A DNA stretch of 64,000 nucleotides from Clusia tigrina (Eukaryota; Arthropoda; Insecta; Diptera; Clusiidae), in assembly GCA_920105625.2 (NCBI GenBank), contig CAKKTE020000077.1:1-64000 (forward strand). The letters run 5' to 3'. Under the pieces are notes generated by a model. It ran no database searches, was not told where the DNA came from, and was given only the letters and a program-made list of their open reading frames with translations. The position numbers were made by a program, and so were the translations under genes. Shown here in pieces: positions 55,270-64,000 of this stretch. Numbering within the stretch: position 1 is the first letter of the stretch; the number at the start of each line of letters is the position of its first letter.

Positions 55270-56640
55270 GTCTGTTGGCGTCTCTGTAGGCGTCTCAGTC
55301 GCTGCCGCTGTCGATTGGGGGTTTTGCTGCCTTCTCTATGGCAATACCTACTCCTATCTGCCTCAGTCGGCGTCGCAGCCTCTGTCAGCGTCTCAGTCGT
55401 TGCCGCTGTCGATTGGTGGGGTTTGCTGCCTTCTCTATGCCTATATCTACCCCTATCTGCCTCAGTCGGCGTCTCAGTCGGCGTCGCAGCCTCTGTCAGC
55501 GTCTCTGTAGGAGTCTCAGTCGTTGCCGCTGTCGATTGGGGGTTCTGCTGCCTTTTCTATACCTATATCTACCCCTATCTGCTTCAGTCGGCGTCTCAGT
55601 CGGCGTCGCTGCCTCTGTCAGCGTCTCTGAAGGCGTCTCAGTCGCTATCGCAGTCGATTGGGGGGTTTGCTGCCTTCTCTATGCCTATATCTACCCCTAT
55701 CTGCCTCAGTCGGCGTCTCAGTCGGCGTCGCAGACTCTGTCAGCGGTTCTGTAGGCTTCTCAGTCGCTGCCGCTGTCGATTGGGGGGGTCTGCTGCTTTC
55801 CCCTATCTGCCTCAGTCGGAGTCTCAGTCGGTTGTCGCAGCCTCTGTCAGCGTCTCTGTAGGAGTCTCAGTCGTTGCCGCTGTCGATTGGGGTTTCTGCT
55901 GCCTTCTCTATACCTACATCTACCCCTATCTACCTCAGTCGGCGCCTCTGTCGGCGTCTCTGTAGGCGTCTCAGTCGCTGCCGCTGTCGATTGGGGGTTT
56001 TGCTGCCTTCTCTATGGCAATACCTACTCCTATCTGCCTCAGTCGGCGTCGCAGCCTCTGTCAGCGTCTCAGTCGTTGCCGCTGTCGATTGGTGGGGTTT
56101 GCTGCCTTCTCTATGCCTATATCTACCCCTATCTGCCTCTGTCGGCGTCTCAGTCGGTGTCGCAGCCTCTGTCAGCGTCTCTGTAGGCGTCTCAGTCGCT
56201 ACCGCTGTCGATTAGGGGGGTCTGCCGCCTTCTCTATGCTTATATATACCCATATCTGCGTCAGTCGGCGTCTCAGTCGGCGTCGCAGCCTCTGTCAGCG
56301 TCTCTGAAGGCGTCTCAGTCGCTATCGCAGTCGATTGGGGGGGTTTGCTGCCTTCTCTATGCCTATATCTACCCCTATCTGCCTCAGTCGGCGTCTCAGT
56401 CGGCGTCGCAGACTCTGTCAGCGGTTCTGTAGGCGTCTCAGTCGCTGCCGCTGTCGATTGGGGGGTCTGCTGCTTTCCCCTATCTGCCTCAGTCGGAGTC
56501 TCAGTCGGTGTCGCAGCCTCTGTCATCGTCTCTGTAGGAGTCTCAGTCGTTGCCGCTGTCGATTGGGGTTTCTGCTGCCTTCTCTATACCTACATCTACC
56601 CCTATCTACCTCAGTCGGCGCCTCTGTCGGCGTCTCTGTA
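55270..56640 (+). repeat. 676-bp HOR with a swapped middle
   Basis: Copy 1 is about 55,270-55,945 and copy 2 about 55,946-56,640. Both ends align at an offset of 676-677 bp, including 98-bp ATGGCAATACC units and the truncated TTTCCCCTATCTG unit. The middle parts differ in type: copy 1 has GTAGGAGTC, ATACC and CTGCTTCAG units, while copy 2 has GATTAGGGG with CTTATATATAC. The length is preserved. A conversion-like replacement of whole units inside one copy is the simplest reading. Confidence 0.83.
55792..55811 (+). repeat. Truncated unit lacking CTATGCCAATATC
   Basis: GCTGCTTTCCCCTATCTGCC joins the pyrimidine tract directly to CCCCTATCTG, removing about 17 bp that include the ATG landmark. The next hexamer is always GGAGTC or GGCGTC. 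Other copies are at 38,081 (TTTCCCATATCTG), 56,471, 61,061 and 61,621. It marks a sub-family found mainly in the last 10 kb. Confidence 0.86.
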
Positions 56641-58274
56641 GGCGTCTCAGTCGCTGCCGCTGTCGATTGGGGGGTTTTCTGCCATCTCTAAGGCAATATC
56701 TTCCCCTATCAGCCTCAGTCGGCGTCGCTGCCTCTGTCAGCGTCTCTAAGGGCGGCTCAGTCGCTGCCGCTGTCGATTGGGATGTCTGCTGCCTTCTCTC
56801 TGCCTATATCTACCCCTATCTGCCTCATTCGGCGTCGCAGCCTCTGTAAGCGTTTCTGTAGGCCTCTCAGTCGCTGCCGCTGTCGATTGGGGGGTTTGCT
56901 GCCTTCTCTATGGCAATACCTACCCCTATCTGCCTCAGTCGGCGTCGCAGCCTCTGTCAGCGTCGCAGTTGTTGCCGCTGTCGATTGGGTGGTCTGCTGC
57001 CTTCTCTATGCCTATATCTACCCCTATCTGCCTCAGTCGGCGTGTCAGTCGGCTCGCAACCTTTGTCAGCATATCTGTAGGTATCTCAGTTGCTGCCGCA
57101 GTGGATTGGGGGGGTCTGCTGCTTTCTCTATGCCAATATCTAACCCTATCTGAATCAATCGGTGTCGCAACCTCTGTCAATGTTTCTGTAGGTATCTCAG
57201 TTGCTGCTGCAGTCGATTGGGGCGGTCTGCTGCTTTCTCTATGCCAATATCTAACCCTATCTGCCTCAGTCGGCGTCGCAGCCTCTGTCAGCGTCTCTGT
57301 AGGCGTCTCAGTCACTGGCGCTGTCGATTGGCGGATCTGCTGCCTTCTCTATGCCTATATCTACCCCTGTCTGCCTAAGTCAGCGTCTCAATCGGTGTCG
57401 CAACCTCTGTCAATGTTTCTGTAGGTGTCTAAGTCGTGTCCGCTGTCGATTGGTGGGGTCTGTTGCTTTCTCTATGCAAATATCTAACCCTATCTGCCTC
57501 AGTCGGCGTCGTAGCCTTTGTCAGCGTCTCTGTAGGTGTCTCAGTTGCTGCCGCTGTCGGTTGGGGGGTCTGCTGCCTTCTCTATGACTATATCTACCCC
57601 TATCTACCTCACTCGGCGTCGCAGCCTCTGTCAGCGTCTCTGAAGGCGTCTCAGTCGCAGCCGCAGTCAATTGGGGGTGGGGGGGGAGTTTGCTGCCTTC
57701 TCTATGCCTATATCTACACCTATATGCCTCAGTCGTCGTTGCAGCCCTTGTCAGAGTCTCAGTAGGCGTCTCAGTCGCTGCCGCTGTCGGTTGGGATGTC
57801 TGCTGCCTTCTCTATAACTATCTCTACCCCCATCTGCCTCAGTCGGCGTCTCAATCGGTGTCGCAACCTCTGTCAGTGTATCTGTAGGCGTCTCAGTCGC
57901 TACCGCTGTCGATTAGGGGGGTCTGCCGCCTTCTCTATGCCTATATATACCCCTATCTACCTCAGTCGGCGCCTCTGTCGGCGTCTCAGTCGCTGCCGCT
58001 GTCGATTGGGGGGTTTGCTGCCTTCTCTAAGGCAATATCTACCCCTATATGCCTCAGTCGGCGTCGTAGCCTCTGTCAGCGTCTCAGTAGGCCTCTCAGT
58101 CGCTGCCGCTGTCGATTGGGGGGTTTGCTGCCTTCTCTATGGCAATATCTACCCCTATCTGCCTCATTCGGCATCGCAGCCTCTGTAAGCGTTTCTGTAG
58201 GCCTCTCTGTCGCTGCCGCTGTCGATTGGGGGGTTTGCTGCCTTCTCTTTGCCTATATCTACCCCAATCTGCCT
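56641..58274 (+). repeat. Segment partly copied at 62,460-63,160
   Basis: The stretch 56,970-57,670 matches 62,460-63,160 at a constant offset of 5,490 bp. It shares GCAGTGGATTGGGG, CTGAATCAATCGG, GCTGCTGCAGTCG and CCCCTGTCTGCC. Before it lie CTAAGGCAATATCTTCCCC and CTCTCTGCCTATATC variants; after it come a split G-run, CTATAACTATCTC and GTCTCAGTAGGCC variants. Confidence 0.84.
57673..57686 (+). repeat. G-run split by one T (G5-T-G8)
   Basis: Equivalent to the G11 run at 63,163 in the copy 5,490 bp away. Here a T interrupts 13 G. The flanks CCGCAGTCAATT and AGTTTGCTGCC are identical in both, so this is a copy-specific difference inside an otherwise matching segment. Confidence 0.88.
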
Positions 58275-60477
58275 CAGTCGGCGTCGCAGCCTCTGTCAGC
58301 GTCTCTGAAGGCGTCTCAGTCGCTGCCGCAGTCGATTGGTGGGGTCTGCTGATTTCCCTATGCCAATATCTAACCCTATCTGCCTCAGTCGGCGTCGCAG
58401 CCTCTGTCAGCGTCTCTGTATTCGTCTCAGTCGCTGCCGCTGTCGATTGTGGGTCTGCTGCCTTCTCTATGCCTATATCTACCCCTATCTACATCAGTCG
58501 GCGTCTCAATCGGTGTCGCAACCTCTGTCAACGTATCTGTAGGCGTCTCCATCGTTGCCGCTGTTGATTGGGGGGTCTGCTGCCTTCTCTATGATTATAT
58601 CTACCCCTATCTGCCTCAGTCGGCGTCTCAGTCGGCTCGCAACCTTTGTCAGCATATCTGTAGTTATCTCAGTTGCTGCCGCAGTCGATTGGGGGGGTCT
58701 GCTGCTTTCTCTATGCCAATATCTAACTCTATCTGAATCAATCGGTGTAGCAACCTCTGTCAATGTTTCTGTAGCTATCTCAGTTGCTGCCGCAGTCGAT
58801 TGGGGTGGTCTGCTGCTTTCTCTATGCCAATATCTAACCCTATCTGCCTCAGTCGGCGTCGCAGCCTCTCTCAGCGTCTCTGTAGGCGTCTCAGTCACTG
58901 GCGCTGTCGATTGGCGGGTCTGCTGCCTTCTCTATGCCTATATCTACCCCTATCTGCCTAAGTCGGCGTCTCAATCGGTGTCGCAACCTCTGTCAATGTC
59001 TCTGTAGGTGTCTCAGTCGCTGCCGCTGTCGATTGGTGATGTCTGCTGCCTTCTCTAAGCCTATATCTACCCCTATCTGCCTCAGTCGGCGTCTCAGTCG
59101 GCGTTGCTGCCTCTGTCAGCGTCTCTGTGGGCGGCTCAGTCGTTGCCGCTGTCGATTGCGATGTCTGCTGCCTTCTCTCTGCCTATATCTACCCCTATCT
59201 GCCTCATTCGGCGTCGCAGCCTCTGTAAGCGTTTCTGTAGGCCTCTCAGTCGCTGCCGCTGTCGATTGGGGGTTCTGCTGCCTTTTCTATACCTATATCT
59301 ACCAATATCTACCCCAGTCGGCGCCTCTGTCGGCGTCTCTGTAGGCGTCTCAGTCGCTGTCGATTGGGGGGTTTGCTGCCTTCTCTATGGCAATACCTAC
59401 CACTATCTGCCTCAGTCGGCGTCGCAGCCTCTGTCAGCGTCTCAGTCGTTGCCGCTGTCGATTGGGGGGTTTGCTGCCTTCTCTATGGCAATACCTACCC
59501 CTATCTGCCTCAGTCGGCGTCGCAGCCTCTGTCAGCGTCTCAGTCGTTGCCGCAGTCGATTGGTGGGGTCTGCTGATTTCCCTATGCCAATATCTAACCC
59601 TATCTGCCTCAGTCGGCGTCGCAGCCTCTGTCAGCGTCTCTGTAGGCCTCTCAGTCGCTGCCGCTGTCGATTGGGGGGTTTTCTGCCTTCTCTATGGCAA
59701 TATCTACACCTATCTGCCTCAGTCGGCGTCGCAGCCTCTGTCAGCGTCTCTGAAGGCGTCTCAGTCGCTGCCGCAGTCGATTGGTGGGGTCTGCTGATTT
59801 CCCTATGCCAATATCTAACCCTATCTGCCTCAGTCGGCGTCGCAGCCTCTGTCAGTGTCTCTGTATTCGTCTCAGTCGCTGCCGCTGTCGATTGTGGGTC
59901 TGCTGCCTTCTCTATGCCTATATCTACCCCTATCTACATCAGTCGGCGTCTCAATCGGTGTCGCAACCTCTGTCAACGTATCTGTAGGCGTCTCCATCGT
60001 TGCCGCTGTTGATTGGGGGGTCTGCTGCCTTCTCTATGATTATATCTACCCCTATCTGCCTCAGTCGGCGTCTCAGTCGGCTCGCAACCTTTGTCAGCAT
60101 ATCTGTAGTTATCTCAGTTGCTGCCGCAGTCGATTGGGGGGGCTGCTGCTTTCTCTATGCCAATATCTAACTCTATCTGAATCAATCGGTGTAGCAACCT
60201 CTGTCAATGTTTCTGTAGCTATCCCAGTTGCTGCCGCAGTCGATTGGGGGGGTCTGCTGCTTTCTCTATGCCAATATCTAACCCTATCTGCCTCAGTCGG
60301 CGTCGCAGCCTCTGTCAGCGTCTCTGTAGGCGTCTCAGTCACTGGCGCTGTCGATTGGCGGGTCTGCTGCCTTCTCTATGCCTATATCTACCCCTATCTG
60401 CCTAAGTCGGCGTCTCTATCGGTGTCGCAACCTCTGTCAATGTCTCTGTAGGTGTCTCAGTCGCTGCCGCTGTCGAT
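58275..60477 (+). repeat. 1,445-bp offset repeat (about 760 bp duplicated)
   Basis: About 58,275-59,033 recurs at 59,718-60,477. Shared rare forms are GGTCTGCTGATTTCCC, GTATTCGTCTC, GTCGATTGTGGGTC, CTCCATCGTTGCC, CTGTTGATTGGGG, GTAGTTATCTC, ATCTAACTCTATCTG and GTAGCTATC. Differences include GCTATCTCAG against GCTATCCCAG and a shorter GGGGGGGCTGC form near 60,138. Between the copies lies the 98-bp-unit block seen again at the window end. Confidence 0.87.
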
Positions 60478-60845
60478 TGGTGGGGTCTGCTGCTTTCTCT
60501 ATGCAAATATCTAACCCTATCTGCCTCAGTCGGCGTCGCAGCCTTTGTCAGCGTCTCTGTAGGTGTCTCAGTTGCTGCCGCTGTCGGTTGGGGGGTCTGC
60601 TGCCTTCTCTATGACTATATCTACCCCTATCTGCCTCAGTCGGCGTCTCAGTCGGCTCGCAACCTTTGTCAGCATATCTGTAGTTATCTCAGTTGCTGCC
60701 GCAGTCGATTGGGGGGGCTGCTGCTTTCTCTATGCCAATATCTAACTCTATCTGAATCAATCGGTGTAGCAACCTCTGTCAATGTTTCTGTAGCTATCCC
60801 AGTTGCTGCCGCAGTCGATTGGGGGGGTCTGCTGCTTTCTCTATG
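60050..60845 (+). repeat. 575-bp offset repeat inside the 1,445-bp block
   Basis: About 220 bp at 60,050-60,270 recurs at 60,625-60,845. Both have the GGCTCGCAACC unit with GTAGTTATCTC, GGGGGGGCTGCTGC, CTAACTCTATCTGAATC and GCTATCCCAGTTG. The last two changes are shared only by these copies and not by 58.6-58.8 kb, so this step happened after the 1,445-bp duplication. Confidence 0.86.
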
Positions 60846-62459
60846 CCTATATCTACCCCTATCTGCCTCAGTCGGCGTCGCAGCCTCTGCCAGTGTCTCT
60901 GAAGCCGTCTCAGTCGCTGCCGCAGACGATTGGGGGGGTTTGCTGCCTTCTCTATGCCTATATCTACCCCTATCTGCCTCAGCCGGCGTCTCAGTCGGCG
61001 TCGCAGACTCTGTCAGCGGTTCTGTAGGCGTCTCAGTCGCTGCCGCTGTCGATTGGGGGGGTCTGCTGCTTTCCCCTATCTGCCTCAGTCGGCGTCTCAG
61101 TCGGCGTCGCAGCCTCTGTCAGCGTCTCTGTAATAGTCTCAGTCGTTGCCGCTGTCGATTGGGGGTTCTGCTGCCTTCTCTATGCCTATATCTACCCATA
61201 TCTGCCTCAGTCGGCGTCGCAGCCTCTGTCAGCGTCTCTGTAGGAGTTTTAGTCGTTGCCGCTGTCGATTGGGGTTTCTGCTGCCTTCTCTATACCTATA
61301 TCTACCCCTACCTGCCTCAGTCGGCGTCTCAGTCGGCGTCGCTGCCTCTGTCAGCGTCTCTGTGGGCGGCTCAGTCGCTGCCGCTGTCGATTGGGATATC
61401 TGCTGCCTTCTCTATGCCTATATCTACCCCTATCTGCCTCAGTCGGCGTCGCAGCCACTGTCAGCGTCTCTGAAGGTTTCTCAGTCGCTATCGCAGTCGA
61501 TTGGGGGGGTTTGCTGCCTTCTCTATGCCTATATCTACCCCTATCTGCCTCAGTCGGCGTCGCAGACTCTGTCAGCGGTTCTGTAGGCGCCTCAGTCGCT
61601 GCCGCTGTCGATTGGGGGGGTCTGCTGCTTTCCCCTATCTGCCTCAGTCGGAGTCTCAGTCGGTGTCGCAGCCTCTGTCAGCGTCTCTGTAGGAGTCTCA
61701 GTCGTTGCCGCTGTCGATTGGGGTTTCTGCTGCCTTCTCTATACCTATATCTACCCCTATCTACCTCAGTCGGCGCCTCTGTCGGCGTCTCTGTAGGCGT
61801 CTCAGTCGCTGCCGCAGTCGATTGGTGGGGTCTGCTGATTTCCCTATGCCAATATCTAACCCTATCTGCCTCAGTCGGCGTCGCAGCCTCTGTCAGCGTC
61901 TCTGTAGGCCTCTCAGTCGCTGCCGCTGTCGATTGGGGGGTTTGCTGCCTTCTCTATGGCAATATCTACACCTATCTGCCTCAGTCGGCGTCATAGCCTC
62001 TGTCAGCGTCTCTGTAGGCGTCTCAGTCGCTGCCGCTGTCGATTGTGGGTCTGCTGCCTTCTCTATGCATATATCTACCCCTATCTGCATCAGTCGGCGT
62101 CTCATTCGGTGTCACAGCCTCTGTCATTTTCTCTGTAGGCGTCTCAATCGTTGCCGCTGTCGATTGGGGGGTCTGCTGCCTTCTCTATAATTATATCTAC
62201 ATACAACTATATGCGTCAGTCGGCATCGCAGCCTCTGTCAGCGGTTCTGTAGGCCCCTCAGTCGCTGCCGCTATCGATAGGGGGTTCTGCTGCCTTTTCT
62301 ATACCTATATCTACCAATATCTACCTCAGTCGGCGCCTCTGTCGGCGTCTCTGTAGGCGTCTCAGTCGCTGCCGCTGTCGATTGGGGGGTTTGCTGCCTT
62401 CTCTATGGCCTTCCCTATCTGCCTCAGTCGGCGTCGCAGCCTCTGTCAGCGTCTCAGTC
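60846..62459 (+). repeat. Mixed units with truncated and AT-rich forms
   Basis: Includes GCAGACGATTGGGG near 60,920, two truncated TTTCCCCTATCTG units, GTAATAGTCTC near 61,130, GTAGGAGTTTTAG near 61,245, GATTGGGATATC near 61,390, GGTCTGCTGATTTCCC near 61,830, CTATGCATATATC near 62,065, an AT-rich unit at 62,187-62,214 and CTATGGCCTTCCC near 62,405, where ATATCTACC is lost. Several resemble 55.3-56.6 kb units. No unique sequence is present. Confidence 0.8.
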
Positions 62460-63160
62460 GTTGCCGCTGTCGATTGGGTGGTCTGCTGCCTTCTCTATGC
62501 CTATATCTACCCCTATCTGCCTCAGTCGGCGTCTCAGTCGGCTCGCAACCTTTGTCAGCATATCTGTAGGTATCTCAGTTGCTGCCGCAGTGGATTGGGG
62601 GGGTCTGCTGCTTTCTCTATGCCAATATCTAACCCTATCTGAATCAATCGGTGTCGCAACCTCTGTCAATGTTTCTGTAGGTATCTCAGTTGCTGCTGCA
62701 GTCGATTGGGGGGGGTCTGCTGCTTTCTCTATGCCAATATCTAACCCTATCTGCCTCAGTCGGCGTCGCAGCCTCTGTCAGCGTCTCTGTAGGCGTCTCA
62801 GTCACTGGCGCTGTCGACTGGCGGGTCTGCTGCCTTCTCTATGCCTATATCTACCCCTGTCTGCCTAAGTCGGCGTCTCAATCGGTGTCGCAACCTCTGT
62901 CAATGTTTCTGTAGGTGTCTCAGTCGTTGCCGCTGTCGATTGGTGGGGTCTGCTGCTTTCTCTATGCCTATATCTAACCCTATCTGCCTCAGTCGGCGTC
63001 GCAGCCTTTGTCAGCGTCTCTGTAGGTGTCTCAGTTGCTGCCGCTGTCGGTTGGGGGGTCTGCTGCCTTCTCTATGACTATATCTACCCCTATCTACCTC
63101 ACTCGGCGTCGCAGCCTCTGTCAGCGTCTCTGAAGGCGTCTCAGTCGCAGCCGCAGTCAA
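62460..63160 (+). repeat. Copy of 56,970-57,670
   Basis: Second copy at an offset of 5,490 bp, with the same rare strings (GCAGTGGATTGG, CTGAATCAATCGG, GCTGCTGCAGTCG, CCCCTGTCTGCC). Private changes are one extra G near 62,707, GTCGACTGGCGG near 62,812 and ATGCCTATATCTAACCC near 62,963. Confidence 0.86.
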
Positions 63161-63162
63161 TT

Positions 63163-63173
63163 GGGGGGGGGGG
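63163..63173 (+). repeat. G11 homopolymer
   Basis: Follows CCGCAGTCAATT (GATT changed to AATT) and precedes AGTTTGCTGCC and a CAGTCGTCGTCGCAGCCC unit. Related G-runs with the same AATT and AG flanks are at 54,413 (9) and 57,673 (5+8). Confidence 0.9.
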
Positions 63174-64000
63174 AGTTTGCTGCCTTCTCTATGCCTATAT
63201 CTACACCTATATGCCTCAGTCGTCGTCGCAGCCCTTGTCAGAGTCTCAGTAGGCGTCTCAGTCGCTGCCGCTGTCGATTGGGGGGGTCTGCCGCCTTCTC
63301 TATGCCTATATATACCCATATCTGCCCCAGTCGGCGTCTCAGTCGGCGTCGCAGCCTCTGTCAGCGTCTCTGTAAGCGTCTCAGTCACTGGCGCTGTCGA
63401 TTGGGGGGTCTGCTGCCTTCTCTATGCCTATATCTACCTCTATCTGCCTCAGTCGGCGTCTCAGTCGGCTTCGCAGCCTCTGTAAGCGTTTCTGTAGGCC
63501 TCTCAGTCGCTACCGCTGTCGATTGGGGGTTCTGCTGCCTTTTCTATACCTATATCTACCAATATCTACCCCAGTCGGCGCCTCTGTCGGCGTCTCTGTA
63601 GGCGTCTCAGTCGCTGCCGCTGTCGATTGGGGGGTTTGCTGCCTTCTCTATGGCAATACCTACCCCTATCTGCCTCAGTCGGCGTCGCAGCCTCTGTCAG
63701 CGTCTCAGTCGTTGCCGCTGTCGATTGGGGGGTTTGCTGCCTTCTCTATGGCAATACCTACCCCTATCTGCCTCAGTCGGCGTCGCAGCCTCTGTCAGCG
63801 TCTCAGTCGTTGCCGCTGTCGATTGGTGGGTTCTGCTGATTTCCCTATGCCAATATCTAACCCTATCTGCCTCAGTCGGCGTCGCAGCCTCTGTCAGCGT
63901 CTCTGTAGGCCTCTCAGTCGCTGCCGCTGTCGATTGGGGGGTTTTCTGCCTTCTCTATGGCAATATCTACCCCTATCTGCCTCAGTCGGCGTCGCAGCCT
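63174..64000 (+). repeat. Right edge: copy of 59,262-59,730, array continues
   Basis: From 63,521 the order matches 59,264 at an offset of 4,257 bp, then 4,263 bp after a hexamer (GCCGCT) that is missing near 59,358. It includes TACCAATATCTACCCCAG, two 98-bp ATGGCAATACC units and CTGCTGATTTCCC. The window ends inside a hexamer block, so the satellite runs on past base 64,000. Confidence 0.87.

Larger units (their letters stand above)
1..64000 (+). repeat. Continuous satellite array of 50+6n-bp units
   Basis: Every part of the window shows the same landmarks in order: a G-run, TCTGCTGCC or TTTGCTGCC, CTATGCC, TATATCTACCCCTATC, TGCCTCA, then GTC-phased hexamers ending in GTCGATT. All copies have one orientation; no inverted block was seen. 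Units are mostly 98-122 bp, implying about 560 copies. No unique insert, transposon end, tRNA or rRNA, or codon-structured gene interrupts it. Neither window edge is an array edge. Known satellite biology suggests heterochromatin, a centromere or a subtelomere, but the sequence alone does not choose between these. There is no sign of selection on a protein: units rotate the reading frame and carry stop codons. Confidence 0.97.

Noticed and set aside
1..64000. CRISPR array
   Set aside because: Repeats are 98-122 bp and contiguous; there are no unique spacers of constant length and no cas genes.
1..64000. A previously undescribed gene system in the window
   Set aside because: No sequence outside the repeat family was found, and no product can be supported from it. 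Any biological role would have to come from the satellite itself (chromatin, RNA or recombination), which this sequence cannot show.

Overview
The whole 64,000-base window is one uninterrupted tandem repeat (satellite) array. All repeats lie head to tail in one orientation. I found no gene, RNA gene, transposon, CRISPR array, promoter or terminator that the sequence supports, and no stretch of unique DNA. Both window edges fall inside the array, so it extends beyond them. The basic unit has two parts: a fairly constant 50-bp module (G-run, then TCTGCTGCC, then ATGCCTATATC, TACCCCTATC and TGCCTCA) and a block of n degenerate hexamers phased on GTC or GCC. Unit length is therefore 50+6n. Measured examples are 98, 104, 110, 116 and 122 bp for n = 8 to 12. 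At that size the window holds on the order of 560 units.

Units are grouped into nested higher-order repeats (HORs) and longer segmental copies. From left to right they are: a nine-unit 1,033-bp repeat (168-2,232); a 704-bp repeat (2.5-3.6 kb); a 477-bp repeat (9.9-10.8 kb); a roughly 5-kb-period duplication (12.75-15.0 and 17.76-20.26 kb); a 2,402-bp tandem pair (19.3-24.1 kb); a 2,418-bp tandem pair (23.8-28.6 kb); a 1,258-bp repeat (27.5-29.75 kb); a copy of the 5.7-8.2 kb region at 30.6-33.1 kb; 3,016-, 3,100- and 1,503-bp offset copies (33-39.5 kb); a zone of 3.4-5.4-kb offset copies built around one marker unit family (40-51 kb); and 676-, 1,445-, 575- and 5,490-bp offset copies (55-64 kb). 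Adjacent copies look about 99% identical or better at the places compared, which fits repeated unequal exchange or amplification.

The array is about 61% G+C in a 122-bp consensus-like unit. It is strongly A-poor on the given strand (12 A against 36 T), and CpG is close to its expected frequency. Because 50+6n is always 2 modulo 3, every unit shifts the reading frame. The many apparent ORFs are three-frame walks through consecutive units that usually end at a recurring TAG, and I do not regard them as genes. Array size, HOR nesting and the absence of genes suggest a eukaryotic nuclear satellite (heterochromatic, pericentromeric or subtelomeric), but nothing here identifies the species. I found no new enzymatic or defence system. 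The interesting content is the repeat architecture: the 50+6n rule, the context-restricted G-tract expansions, and the regional marker units.
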